Positions 1 to 8,047 of a DNA stretch of 13,959 nt are shown in pieces (the stretch's first letter is position 1; each line of letters opens with the position of its first letter). The DNA comes from Candidatus Dadabacteria bacterium (GTDB lineage Bacteria > Desulfobacterota_D > UBA1144 > Nemesobacterales > UBA2774), in NCBI GenBank assembly GCA_020027805.1, contig JAHKKQ010000040.1, forward strand, positions 1 through 13,959, given 5' to 3'. Both the position numbers and the translations under genes were made by a program. The notes under the pieces were generated by a model. It ran no database searches and was not told the DNA's origin. It was given only the letters and a program-made list of their open reading frames with translations.

Positions 1-51
1 GTTTCATCAGGTTGTTCCATCGGGATCGACATCATTGGAATCAGCCAAAAG

Positions 52-155
52 CGACCAATTGCTCACTTGCTCGCAATCGTTGCGCGCTCAGAACTGTTGG
101 TCGAAATGACAGGGCAGGGATGAGATTGCCGCGCCTACGGCTCGCAATGACAGGG
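52..155. repeat. Degenerate intergenic repeat with palindromic parts
   Basis: Two near-identical 14-mers (TCGAAATGACAGGG at 101-114 and TCGCAATGACAGGG at 142-155, one mismatch) mark tandem degenerate units. The stretch 120-155 (TGAGATTGCC, then CTCGCAATGACAGG) resembles the widely seen family of intergenic repeats ending in 'TCGCAATGACA'. The first unit is palindromic: CGACCAA at 52-58 pairs with TTGGTCG at 97-103, and CGCAA at 72-76 pairs with TTGCG at 80-84. No protein-coding signal fits here. It is probably a small non-autonomous or decayed repeat; the family resemblance is from memory. Confidence 0.5.
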
Positions 156-358
156 TGGGTCGGGTTAGGGGGAGTCACACAGGAATCGTATATGAACACA
201 CATTGTGTGCAGCCGGTTTTGTGAGTGTCGGGAAATATGTATCCCCCTTCATTGAATATTATCCCGGAGAATTTCAGCACTGAATTATCTAACATTTAAA
301 ACGGCGGCTTGCGGCCTCTGAGGGCGGCACGCGGCCGCGCATCGGCAATAAATAAATT
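156..358. other. Non-coding spacer upstream of cysC
   Basis: There is no credible gene in this stretch; the open frames crossing it have no ribosome binding site and no recognisable protein. It holds a short perfect palindrome, CACACA-T-TGTGTG at 197-209, and a small TTCAG-CA-CTGAA dyad at 273-284. A very GC-rich patch at about 301-345 includes GCGGCCGC. No terminator with a T tract is visible. Confidence 0.5.
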
Positions 359-386
359 TTGACCTTTCCGTATTTTCCCTTAAACT
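359..386 (+). promoter_or_regulatory. Putative sigma-70-type promoter for cysC
   Basis: TTGACC at 359-364 (5 of 6 to consensus) and TAAACT at 381-386 (4 of 6) are separated by 16 nt in an AT-rich stretch. Transcription would start near 393, leaving a leader of about 55 nt before cysC. This is a sequence match only. Confidence 0.4.
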
Positions 387-447
387 CTTTTTCCGAAAAA
401 ACATCACATATAGCGAATACTTACCGACAGGTAAAGAGGAGGCATTA

Positions 448-1050
448 ATGCAGAGATTTGTTATACCTCACAACCACGAGATAACGAAAGAGGACAGGCG
501 GAAGCTGAACGGGCACGGCTCGGTGATACTATGGTTTACCGGGCTCCCGAGCGCGGGCAAATCCACGCTCGCCAATGAGGTCGAGAAGAGGCTCGTTACG
601 TCCGGCGTCAGGACGTTCATACTCGACGGGGACAACGTCAGGATGGGGCTCTGCAAGGACCTGGGGTTCTCGGAGGCCGACAGGGCGGAGAACATAAGGC
701 GCATAGGGGAGGTGTCCAAGCTCTTCATAAACGCCGGATGCATAGTGCTCTCGGCGTTCGTCAGCCCCTACAGGAGGGACAGGGACGCGGTGAGAGCCCT
801 CGTCGAGCCGGGCGAGTTCGTGGAGGTATACGTCCAGGCCCCCCTCGAGGTATGCGAGCAGCGCGACGTGAAGGGGCTCTACAAGAAGGCGAGGGAGGGC
901 GTGATAAAGGGGTTCACCGGGATAGACGACCCCTACGAGGCGCCGCTCAAGCCGGAGCTGATCATAGAGACCGACAAGATGACGCTCGGGCAGGGGACTG
1001 ACCGGATCATCGACTATCTGAACAGTAAAAATGTCCTGAATTCGAAATAA
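448..1050 (+). CDS. cysC: Adenylylsulfate kinase (APS kinase)
   Basis: This cytoplasmic kinase phosphorylates adenosine 5'-phosphosulfate with ATP to give PAPS, the activated sulfate used in assimilation or by sulfotransferases. The 200-residue length is normal for stand-alone CysC. The Walker A loop GLPSAGKS is at residues 32-39. It is followed by the family blocks LDGDNVR, DLGFSEADRAENIRRIGEV, FVSPYRRDRD and KGLYKKAREGVIKGFTGIDDPYE, which contact APS and form the lid. The start is supported by GAGGAGG at 436-442, 5 nt upstream of the ATG. No ATP sulfurylase or PAPS reductase gene is in the window. The neighbour 63 nt downstream makes UDP-xylose, so PAPS may serve sulfation of a surface polysaccharide; that role is an inference. 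The identity is secure. Confidence 0.95.
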   Translation: MQRFVIPHNHEITKEDRRKLNGHGSVILWFTGLPSAGKSTLANEVEKRLVTSGVRTFILDGDNVRMGLCKDLGFSEADRAENIRRIGEVSKLFINAGCIVLSAFVSPYRRDRDAVRALVEPGEFVEVYVQAPLEVCEQRDVKGLYKKAREGVIKGFTGIDDPYEAPLKPELIIETDKMTLGQGTDRIIDYLNSKNVLNSK

Positions 1051-1113
1051 CGCACATGCCCGGTTTTTCGTCCGGGAAGCCAGGGAACATCGGGAAGTAA
1101 AGGGATATAGAGA

Positions 1114-2055
1114 ATGAGGAAAAGAATCCTCGTTACCGGCGGGGCGGGTTTCATAGGGTCTCACCTCTCGGAAAGGCTCCTCGGGGAGGGGAACGAGGTC
1201 GTATGCGCCGACAACTTCTTCACGGGGTCGAAGGAGAATATCAGTCATCTCCTGTCTAACCCGTATTTCGAGGTGGTGAGGCACGATATCTGCTTCCCGC
1301 TCTATCTCGAAGTAGACGAGATATACAACCTCGCGTGCCCCGCGTCCCCCATACACTACCAGTTCGACCCCGTGCAGACGACGAAGGTGAACGTCTCGGG
1401 CTCGATCAACATGCTCGGTCTCGCGAAGAGGCTCAATATAAAGATATTCCAGGCGTCGACGAGCGAGGTCTACGGAGACCCCGCCGAGCACCCGCAGAGG
1501 GAGAGCTATTGGGGCAACGTCAACCCTATAGGCCCCCGCGCCTGCTACGACGAGGGGAAGAGGTGCGCGGAGACCCTCTTTTTCGATTACTTCCGCCAGC
1601 ACGGGATTCAAATAAAAGTCCTCAGGATATTCAACACCTACGGACCCAGAATGCTCCCCAACGACGGCAGGGTCGTAAGCAACTTCATTATACAGGCCCT
1701 CAAAGGGGAGGATATAACCGTCTACGGGGACGGCTCTCACACGAGGTCCTTCTGCTACGTGGACGATACCGTGGAAGCCATTATACGGATGATGGGGAGC
1801 CCGGACGGGTTCACGGGTCCCGTGAACGCCGGGAACCCGGAAGAGGTAACAATACTCAGCCTCGCCCGGAAGATTATAGAGATTGCGGGCTCGCGGTCGA
1901 AGGTCGTATTCAGCGATCTCCCGGAGGACGACCCCAGGAGAAGAAAGCCCGACATATCGCTTGCCCGGACTGCCCTCGGCTGGAATCCGGGGACGGAGCT
2001 CGAAGCGGGGCTCGAAAGGACGGTCGAATATTTCAGGTCGCACCCCGCCCTCTGA
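1114..2055 (+). CDS. UDP-glucuronate decarboxylase (UDP-xylose synthase), extended SDR
   Basis: The likely reaction is NAD-dependent decarboxylation of UDP-glucuronate to UDP-xylose, a precursor for surface glycans. The protein is a 313-residue extended short-chain dehydrogenase/reductase. The Rossmann motif GGAGFIG is at residues 9-15, and the catalytic Tyr145/Lys149 lie in CYDEGKR. Diagnostic UXS blocks are present: ACPASPIHYQFDP, ASTSEVYGDP, RIFNTYGPRM, RSFCYVDD and a C-terminal DDPRRRKPDI. These separate it from plain GalE or RmlB. AAAGGGA at about 1099-1105 is a fair ribosome binding site, 8 nt before the ATG. It follows cysC by 63 nt in the same direction and probably shares its transcript. 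A closely related UDP-sugar decarboxylase or epimerase is possible but less likely. Confidence 0.88.
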   Translation: MRKRILVTGGAGFIGSHLSERLLGEGNEVVCADNFFTGSKENISHLLSNPYFEVVRHDICFPLYLEVDEIYNLACPASPIHYQFDPVQTTKVNVSGSINMLGLAKRLNIKIFQASTSEVYGDPAEHPQRESYWGNVNPIGPRACYDEGKRCAETLFFDYFRQHGIQIKVLRIFNTYGPRMLPNDGRVVSNFIIQALKGEDITVYGDGSHTRSFCYVDDTVEAIIRMMGSPDGFTGPVNAGNPEEVTILSLARKIIEIAGSRSKVVFSDLPEDDPRRRKPDISLARTALGWNPGTELEAGLERTVEYFRSHPAL

Positions 2056-2171
2056 CCGGGACACGGCTTGAGGGGCGCTTCTATCCGCCTGTAACGCTGA
2101 TTACGGGATCAAAACGGGGGGAATCGGCGCGATCGGGTCTATTGACGGTTTTTGCTTCCCATTGGCAAGTA

Positions 2172-2216
2172 TTGACAAAAATAGTCTTGACTTTTTGTAA
2201 GCGGTTGTATTATCAT
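2172..2216 (+). promoter_or_regulatory. Putative promoter region upstream of proA
   Basis: The gap between the decarboxylase gene and proA turns AT-rich and contains two -35-like boxes, TTGACA at 2172-2177 and TTGACT at 2187-2192. The second has -10 candidates TATCAT at 2211-2216 (18-nt spacer) and TATTAT at 2208-2213 (15-nt spacer). Transcription would start near 2223, giving a leader of about 30 nt with no clear Shine-Dalgarno. It probably drives the proA-sigma-recN group. Confidence 0.45.
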
Positions 2217-2251
2217 TTAAATACCGATACTAGGGCTGTTGACCTATCTAA

Positions 2252-3544
2252 ATGTCTGATATTAAAGCGAAAAATAAGCTCAAGAATCCCCCATTATCGA
2301 AGCTCGCGGCGGAGATCGCCGAACGGGCCAGGAAGGCCTCGCTGATCCTTGCAAAGGCTGCCTCCGGTCCCAGGAACGATGCGCTCTTCCGTATGGCCCG
2401 GGGTATAGCGGACCGGGCGGACTACATAATCGGTGAGAATAAGAAGGACGTGGACGAGGCGCGGGCGAAGGGGCTCTCGGCCGCCATGATCGACCGCCTG
2501 AAGCTGACCGAGGACCGTCTGGCCAGGATAGCGGACGGACTCAGGCAGGTTTCCGCGCAGGAAGACCCGGTCGGAGAGATAGTCCGTATGTGGAAGCGCC
2601 CTAACGGCCTCCTCGTCGGGAAGATGAGGATACCGCTCGGCGTTATCGGAATAATCTATGAATCGAGGCCCAACGTAACGGCCGACGCCGCCGGGCTCTG
2701 CGTCAAATCGGGGAACGCGGTCATACTCCGCGGGGGCTCCGAGACTATAAGGTCGAACATAGCGATAGGAGAGGTGCTGAGGGAATCCTTGAAGGGAGCG
2801 GGGCTCCCGGAGGACGCGGTGCAGGTGGTGCCGGTCACGGACAGGGGGGTCGTCCTCGAGATGCTGAAGCTCGAGGAATACATCGACCTCGTAATTCCGA
2901 GGGGTGGGGAGGGGCTTATCAGGTTCGTAGCCGAGAACTCGAGGATACCCGTGCTCAAGCACTACAAGGGCGTGTGCCACATATTCGTCGACGAGAGCGC
3001 CCAACAGGGGATGGCCGAGAGCGTATGCCTGAACGCCAAGGTGCAGAGACCGGGCGTCTGTAACGCCATGGAGACTATGCTCGTCCACGAAAAGATAGCG
3101 AAGAAATTCCTGCCGGGTGCCGCGAAGAGGTTCGAAGAGGAAGGGGTCGAGCTCAGGGGCTGCGAGCGGACGAGGAAGATACTCCCCGGGATAAAGAAAG
3201 CCGGGGAATCCGACTGGCACGAGGAATACCTCGACCTCATATTGAGCGTGAAGGTCGTGAAGGATATCGACGAGGCCATCAGTCATATCGAAAAGTACGG
3301 CTCGATGCACACGGAATCCATAATCACTGAAAATTACACGAATTCACAAAAGTTTGTAAACGGCGTAAATTCATCGACCGTCATGGTAAACGCATCCACG
3401 CGTTTCAGCGACGGCTATGAGCTTGGGCTCGGCGCCGAGATAGGCGTCAGCACGTCCAAGCTCCATGCGTTCGGACCTATGGGTGCGCTCGAGCTGACGA
3501 CGACGAAGTTCGTCGTTTTCGGAGAAGGGCAGATTAGAGAGTAG
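2252..3544 (+). CDS. proA: Glutamate-5-semialdehyde dehydrogenase (gamma-glutamyl phosphate reductase)
   Basis: This enzyme performs the second step of proline synthesis, NADPH-dependent reduction of glutamyl-5-phosphate to glutamate-5-semialdehyde. The 430-residue length is normal. Family blocks include PLGVIGIIYESRPNVTADAAGLCVKSGNAVILRG in the nucleotide-binding domain, the catalytic Cys270 in RPGVCNAMET, and the C-terminal NASTRFSDGYELGLGAEIGVSTSKLHA and GPMGALELTTTK. The ATG has no good ribosome binding site (upstream is GTTGACCTATCTAA), and about 15 residues precede the usual conserved start, so a later start cannot be excluded. The partner kinase proB is not in the window. The gene leads a tight group: the sigma-factor gene begins 28 nt after its stop. 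Confidence 0.96.
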   Translation: MSDIKAKNKLKNPPLSKLAAEIAERARKASLILAKAASGPRNDALFRMARGIADRADYIIGENKKDVDEARAKGLSAAMIDRLKLTEDRLARIADGLRQVSAQEDPVGEIVRMWKRPNGLLVGKMRIPLGVIGIIYESRPNVTADAAGLCVKSGNAVILRGGSETIRSNIAIGEVLRESLKGAGLPEDAVQVVPVTDRGVVLEMLKLEEYIDLVIPRGGEGLIRFVAENSRIPVLKHYKGVCHIFVDESAQQGMAESVCLNAKVQRPGVCNAMETMLVHEKIAKKFLPGAAKRFEEEGVELRGCERTRKILPGIKKAGESDWHEEYLDLILSVKVVKDIDEAISHIEKYGSMHTESIITENYTNSQKFVNGVNSSTVMVNASTRFSDGYELGLGAEIGVSTSKLHAFGPMGALELTTTKFVVFGEGQIRE

Positions 3545-3558
3545 TGCCATCTAAATTA

Positions 3559-3565
3559 GAGGAGG
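3559..3565 (+). promoter_or_regulatory. Ribosome binding site fixing the GTG start of the sigma factor
   Basis: GAGGAGG lies 7 nt upstream of the GTG at 3573. It is the strongest Shine-Dalgarno nearby and supports a GTG rather than an internal ATG start. Confidence 0.8.
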
Positions 3566-3572
3566 ATGGAAA

Positions 3573-4913
3573 GTGAGAAAAGCCAGACTAAAAAGCAAAA
3601 CCCTTCCTGCGTCCGAACGAAAGTCTTCGAGAAGCGGACCCATTTCCAAAAAGAAAGAAAAGAAGAAAGAGAATTTCACAGGCGGCGACTACGATAATTT
3701 CAGGGACGAGATAGAGACCGTACAGGAGGAAGAGTTCCTGATTGAAATCGACGAGAAGGTACTGGTCGAGCTCTCGGATGCCGAGATCGAAATGAAGGAA
3801 GAGGACCAGGACGACGAATCGTCCGAGGAAAGCGGCAAGCAGTTCACCCCTGACGAGGAATTCAGGCTGTTACAGGTTTATTTCAAAGAGATGGGCATGG
3901 AGCCTCTCCTTACGCCGAAAGAGGAGATAGAGGTATCGGCCAAGATAAAGAGGTGCGAGGCGAGAGCCGCGGAGATGAGGACGATGCTCGAAAGCGTATT
4001 TCAAAAACGTCTGGGAAAAGCGCTCGAAGGCACTATATCAGAAGTCGAAGGGCTCAAGCGGAGCCAGATCGCGACGCGCCTGAAGACCACGAAAAGGCTG
4101 AAGTCGGCCCTGAGAAAATTAGACGGCGAGGCGGCGAAGAAAAGCATCAGGAGATCGACCCTCCTGTCGAAGGTCTACCTCATGCGCGCGAGACGGTTCA
4201 AGGAGCGTTTCATAAAGGCCAACCTGAGGCTCGTGGTGAGTATCGCGAAAAGGTATATGAGCAGGGGCCTCCCCCTTCCCGACCTCATTCAGGAAGGTAA
4301 CGTCGGCCTCATGAGGGCGGTCGAGAGGTTCGATCACACGAAGGGCTACAAGTTCTCGACATACGCGTCCTGGTGGATACACCAGGCCATATCCCGCTCG
4401 CTCCTCGACCAGACGAGGACCATAAGGGTCCCCGTTTACGTCCTCGAGCAGGCGACGAAGGTCCACAGGATAAGCTCCGCTATGAACAAGGAGATGGGAA
4501 GGAAGCCGCTCCCCGAAGAGATTTCGAGGAAGACCGGAATATCGGTGGAAGGAGTAAAGAGGGTGCTCGAAGCGACGAAGGAAGTCGTGCAGCTCGACTC
4601 CCCCGTGCTCGACGGCGAGAAGACCACGCTCCTCGATTTCATACAGGACGACGTTTCAGGCTCCCCCGACTACGCAGTCGCAAAAGCAACTCTTACGTCC
4701 AAGATAAAAGACGCCCTCTCCACGCTCACCCCCCGCGAGGAGCAGATACTGAAGATGAGGTTCGGCATCGGGTTCGAGACCACGTTCACCCTCGACGAGA
4801 TAGGGAAGCACTTCAAGCTTACGAGGGAGCGCATCAGGCAGATAGAAAAGAGGGCCCTCGAGAAGCTCGAGGATTCGGACGTGGGGGCCATACTTAAAAG
4901 CTTCATCGAGTAG
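3573..4913 (+). CDS. RNA polymerase sigma factor, RpoD/RpoS family (sigma-70 group 1 or 2)
   Basis: This is a sigma-70 family protein of 446 residues that directs RNA polymerase to promoters. The first ~90 residues are a Lys/Ser-rich then very acidic segment with no clear region 1.1. Region 1.2 starts near residue 94 (DEEFRLLQVYFKEMG). A charged helical spacer of about 75 residues follows, then region 2 from about 212 (ANLRLVVSIAKRYMSRGLPLPDLIQEGNVGLMRAVERFD, then KFSTYASWWIHQAI). Region 3 covers about 290-365, and region 4 ends with the helix-turn-helix LTRERIRQIEKRAL near 415-428. The length and the moderate spacer fit a short RpoD or an RpoS-like factor rather than a 600-residue E. coli-type RpoD, so I give no symbol. 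It sits between proA and recN; recN begins 4 nt after its stop. RpoH is unlikely because regions 2.4 and 4.2 are of the RpoD type. Confidence 0.9.
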   Translation: MRKARLKSKTLPASERKSSRSGPISKKKEKKKENFTGGDYDNFRDEIETVQEEEFLIEIDEKVLVELSDAEIEMKEEDQDDESSEESGKQFTPDEEFRLLQVYFKEMGMEPLLTPKEEIEVSAKIKRCEARAAEMRTMLESVFQKRLGKALEGTISEVEGLKRSQIATRLKTTKRLKSALRKLDGEAAKKSIRRSTLLSKVYLMRARRFKERFIKANLRLVVSIAKRYMSRGLPLPDLIQEGNVGLMRAVERFDHTKGYKFSTYASWWIHQAISRSLLDQTRTIRVPVYVLEQATKVHRISSAMNKEMGRKPLPEEISRKTGISVEGVKRVLEATKEVVQLDSPVLDGEKTTLLDFIQDDVSGSPDYAVAKATLTSKIKDALSTLTPREEQILKMRFGIGFETTFTLDEIGKHFKLTRERIRQIEKRALEKLEDSDVGAILKSFIE

Positions 4914-4917
4914 AGCG

Positions 4918-6573
4918 ATGCTCCTCGGACTCAACCTGAGAAATTTTACCGTCATTGACGAAATCGCCGTCTCCTTCGGACCCGGGCTCAACATTGTCAC
5001 CGGGGAAACGGGGGCGGGAAAATCCGTTATTGTCGACGCAATAAACGTCATACTGGGGGACACGGTCTCCCCCGAATATATAAAGACGGGCAGGGAAGAG
5101 GCTCACCTCGAAGCCCTGTTCGATATATCCGGCAACTCCCAGCTCGGGGAAAGGCTCGAATCCCTCGGATTCAGCGTGACGGGCGGGGAGCTCCTCATAA
5201 AGCGCGTCATATACAGGAAGGGAAGGAGCAGGGCCTTCATCAACGGGGGCATAGCGACTATCCCCATACTCGGGCAGGCCTCGGAAGGGATAATAGACAT
5301 ATTCAGCCAGCACGAGCACCAGAGCCTGTTGAAATCCGATAACCACATCAGGGTGCTCGACGAATTCGGCGGGCACGGGGAGCTCGTATCCGGGCAGAGG
5401 GAGCTCTACGGCCGTTACAGGGAAGTGAGTAGGGAGATCGAAAAGCTCGCCGCCGCACAGAAGGGCCTCTACGACAAAGAGGACTTTCTTAAATTCCAGT
5501 CGGCCGAGATAGACGACGCGCTCCTCAGGGAAGGCGAGGACGAGGAGCTTGAAGACGAAAAGAAACGGCTCCTCAACAGCGAGCGGCTCCACACGGCGGC
5601 GCTCGGGGCCTACGAAACGCTCTACGAAAACGAGCCGTCGCTCCTGGGGTCGCTCAGCAGGCTCTCGTCCGATATAAAGGACGCGGCCAGGATAGACCCG
5701 GCGCTCAGACAGGCCGGGGAATCGCTCGAGAACGCGACGCTTCAGCTGAAGGACTCGGCCTTCATCCTGAGAGACTACGCATCCGGCCTGGGCTCGGACA
5801 GCGGCAGGCTCGAAGTCGTCGAGAGCAGGCTCCAGGAAATAAAGGACTTGAAAAGGAAATACGGGGATTCAATCGGCAAGATACTCGTGAAGAGGGAGGA
5901 GATAGGGAAGGAGCTCCGGAACATCGCGGGCTTCGAGGGGGAGCTCGACAGGCTCGGACGGGTGTTGGAGAAGATAGAGACGGAGATGCGGTCGGGGGCG
6001 GATAAGCTATCCGGGCAAAGGAAGGAATCCGCATTACGGCTTGCGAAGTCTTTGGAGAGGGACCTCAAGGAAGTCGGTATCAAGGGCGCACGGTTCGAGG
6101 CGGTTATCGGGGAAAAGGACATATCGGCCGACGGAATAGACGATGTCTCGTTCCTTTTCTCGGCAAACCCGGACGAAACGCCCAAACCGCTCGCGAGGGT
6201 GGCTTCGGGAGGGGAGCTCTCACGCATAATGCTCGTACTTAAGGAGCTCATATCGAAAGAGGACGGGGGCTCGGTGATTATATTCGACGAGGCCGATTCC
6301 GGCATCGGGGGCGCGGTGGCCGAGACCGTGGGCAAGAAAATAAAGAACCTCTCCCGCACGTGCCAGGTCATATGCATCACCCATCTGCCCCAGGTGGCGA
6401 AGTTCGCCGATACGCACCTGCTGGTAACGAAGACCCTCGAGGACAGGAAGACGCAGGTCCGTATACGGAGCCTCGGGCGGGACGAAAGAATAAGCGAGCT
6501 CGCCCGCATGATCGGCGGGATTAACATTACCGAAAAGACGATAGCCGCCGCGAAAGAGATGCTGGGCAATTAA
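4918..6573 (+). CDS. recN: DNA repair protein RecN
   Basis: RecN is an SMC-like ATPase that acts at DNA double-strand breaks, holding or clustering ends during recombinational repair. The 551-residue length is normal. The Walker A motif GETGAGKS is at residues 29-36, and the family-typical FSQHEHQSLL lies in the N-terminal head. A central arm of charged heptad-like sequence spans roughly residues 150-360. The C-terminal head has the ABC signature VASGGELSRIML near 428 and the Walker B/D-loop IIFDEADSGIGG near 455, then QVICITHLPQVAKFADTHL. The start lies only 4 nt after the sigma-factor stop with a weak ribosome binding site, so translation is probably coupled to the upstream gene. No LexA-type operator is obvious immediately upstream. 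Confidence 0.96.
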   Translation: MLLGLNLRNFTVIDEIAVSFGPGLNIVTGETGAGKSVIVDAINVILGDTVSPEYIKTGREEAHLEALFDISGNSQLGERLESLGFSVTGGELLIKRVIYRKGRSRAFINGGIATIPILGQASEGIIDIFSQHEHQSLLKSDNHIRVLDEFGGHGELVSGQRELYGRYREVSREIEKLAAAQKGLYDKEDFLKFQSAEIDDALLREGEDEELEDEKKRLLNSERLHTAALGAYETLYENEPSLLGSLSRLSSDIKDAARIDPALRQAGESLENATLQLKDSAFILRDYASGLGSDSGRLEVVESRLQEIKDLKRKYGDSIGKILVKREEIGKELRNIAGFEGELDRLGRVLEKIETEMRSGADKLSGQRKESALRLAKSLERDLKEVGIKGARFEAVIGEKDISADGIDDVSFLFSANPDETPKPLARVASGGELSRIMLVLKELISKEDGGSVIIFDEADSGIGGAVAETVGKKIKNLSRTCQVICITHLPQVAKFADTHLLVTKTLEDRKTQVRIRSLGRDERISELARMIGGINITEKTIAAAKEMLGN

Positions 6574-6676
6574 CCGCGGCCCCGTACCGGGAACACAGGC
6601 ATATGCGCGAGGGGGGGAGTATTAGAGCGCCGGTATATCTAACCGTGCGTGTGAGCCATGAGATGAGGAGAGAGCA

Positions 6677-7927
6677 GTGATAGAGCAATATCTGACCCGC
6701 GATTACGTGACCGTTTTCGGATTGGGGCTCCTGGCCGGGGCAGTCATAGTAATCCTCATTAACCTGATCATAAAGGGGAGGGTGAAGGAAATCGCCCTCG
6801 AGCTCCTGTCGGAGACCGAAACGCAGAAACTCCAGGATTTGAACAATATCATCACCGGGATCAAGGAATCGTTCGGGGACCTCTCATATAACGCGCTCTC
6901 GAGAAATACGGAGGAGTTTCTGAAGCTCGCAGGGGAATCGCTTTCCAAGCAATCGGAACTGGGACAGAAGGAGCTCGAGAACAAGAAAGGCCTGATAGAC
7001 CAGACCCTGGCCTCGATTAAAGAAGAGCTCACCCGCGTAGAGGGTCAGGTGGTTAGCTTTGAAAAGGACAGGGAGCAGAAGTACGGAGAGCTCGCGGCAC
7101 AGCTGAAGATTACGGCCGAGAGAACCGCCGAGCTCCAGGGCACTACCAACAAGCTCAGGGAAGCGCTCGCGAATACGAAACAGCGCGGCCAATGGGGAGA
7201 AAGGATGGCCGAGGACATTCTGGGTTTTATCGGGTTCAAGGACGGCATTAACTACCATAAACAGAAGATGATCGAGTCGGGCACGACGAGGCCCGATTAC
7301 ACATTCATACTGCCGCGGGGGTTGAAGGTGAATATGGACGTCAAGTTCCCTCTCGATAATTATCTCCGGTTCCTGGAGTCGGAGATCGACAGCGACAAAA
7401 TTGCATTTAAGAACCAATTCCTCAAGGACGTAAGGGTGAGGATAAAAGAGGTCACGTGCAGGGACTATATCAACCCCGAGGAAAATACGATCGATTACGT
7501 ATTGGTATTCATACCGAACGAACAGATTTATTCGTTCATACAGGAGAACGATTGTTTCGTCATGGACGAGGCGCTCAAAACCAAAGTGATATTGTGCTCC
7601 CCGATAACGCTCTACGCAGTCCTCGCCGTAATCAGGCAGGCGGTCGACAACTTCAATCTTCAAAGGACTACCAACGATATCCTTTCACTCTACGGCGCGT
7701 TCAACAAGCAGTGGGAAAGCTACACCGGGACATTCGACAAACTGGGGAAGAAGATCGCGGATGTGCAGCTGGAGTACGATAGCTTGACTACCACGAGGAC
7801 AAATAAGGTCGAAACCGCGCTCAGGAGAATCGAGCAACTGAGAAATCAAAACAGCCTGCCTGCCGCCGATATGTCCCTTCACGAAATAACGTCCGCCGAG
7901 GACGAGAACGCGGAATCCGGGGGATGA
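6677..7927 (+). CDS. rmuC: DNA recombination protein RmuC
   Basis: RmuC family proteins limit rearrangements at inverted repeats and contain a nuclease-like core; the exact activity is poorly known. The 416-residue protein begins with a membrane anchor at about residues 8-30 (GLGLLAGAVIVILINLII). A long charged coiled-coil region runs to about residue 165, followed by the RmuC domain. That domain starts at GQWGERMAEDILGFIGF near 170 and includes RPDYTFILPRG, VNMDVKFPLDNYLRF, YVLVFIPNEQIYSFI and ILCSPITLYAVLAVIRQA. The GTG start at 6677 is supported by GAGGAG at 6665-6670, 6 nt upstream. It lies 103 nt after recN and is probably co-expressed, giving two adjacent repair genes. It converges with the arginine decarboxylase gene; no convincing terminator separates them. 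Confidence 0.94.
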   Translation: MIEQYLTRDYVTVFGLGLLAGAVIVILINLIIKGRVKEIALELLSETETQKLQDLNNIITGIKESFGDLSYNALSRNTEEFLKLAGESLSKQSELGQKELENKKGLIDQTLASIKEELTRVEGQVVSFEKDREQKYGELAAQLKITAERTAELQGTTNKLREALANTKQRGQWGERMAEDILGFIGFKDGINYHKQKMIESGTTRPDYTFILPRGLKVNMDVKFPLDNYLRFLESEIDSDKIAFKNQFLKDVRVRIKEVTCRDYINPEENTIDYVLVFIPNEQIYSFIQENDCFVMDEALKTKVILCSPITLYAVLAVIRQAVDNFNLQRTTNDILSLYGAFNKQWESYTGTFDKLGKKIADVQLEYDSLTTTRTNKVETALRRIEQLRNQNSLPAADMSLHEITSAEDENAESGG

Positions 7928-8047
7928 CAGCCGGGGCCAGGATCTGTTTTGGAAAACTGCCGCGGGGCCGGATTATGATTCGGGAGAGACGACCGGACGG
8001 GCCATTAGTCGGGGCCCGCGGGTTTGCTTGATATCATCGGTTGACGA

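Noticed and set aside
1059..1076. Hairpin CCCGG-TTTTTCGT-CCGGG between cysC and the decarboxylase gene
   Set aside because: Only 5 bp, with the T run in the loop and no T tract after the stem, so it is not a terminator.
529..2064. A 511-codon open frame on the - strand opposite cysC and the decarboxylase gene
   Set aside because: It is antisense to two clearly identified genes, has low-complexity composition typical of GC-rich shadow frames, and shows no recognisable domain.
1335..2345. A 336-codon + strand frame overlapping the decarboxylase and proA
   Set aside because: Runs out of frame through two well-supported genes; Arg/Gly/Pro-rich shadow with no ribosome binding site.
2294..3310. 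A 338-codon - strand frame opposite proA
   Set aside because: Antisense shadow of a strongly conserved enzyme gene.
7960..8021. Imperfect GC-rich inverted repeat between the convergent rmuC and decarboxylase genes
   Set aside because: The arms need a one-base bulge, are about 40 nt apart, and no T tract follows on either strand.
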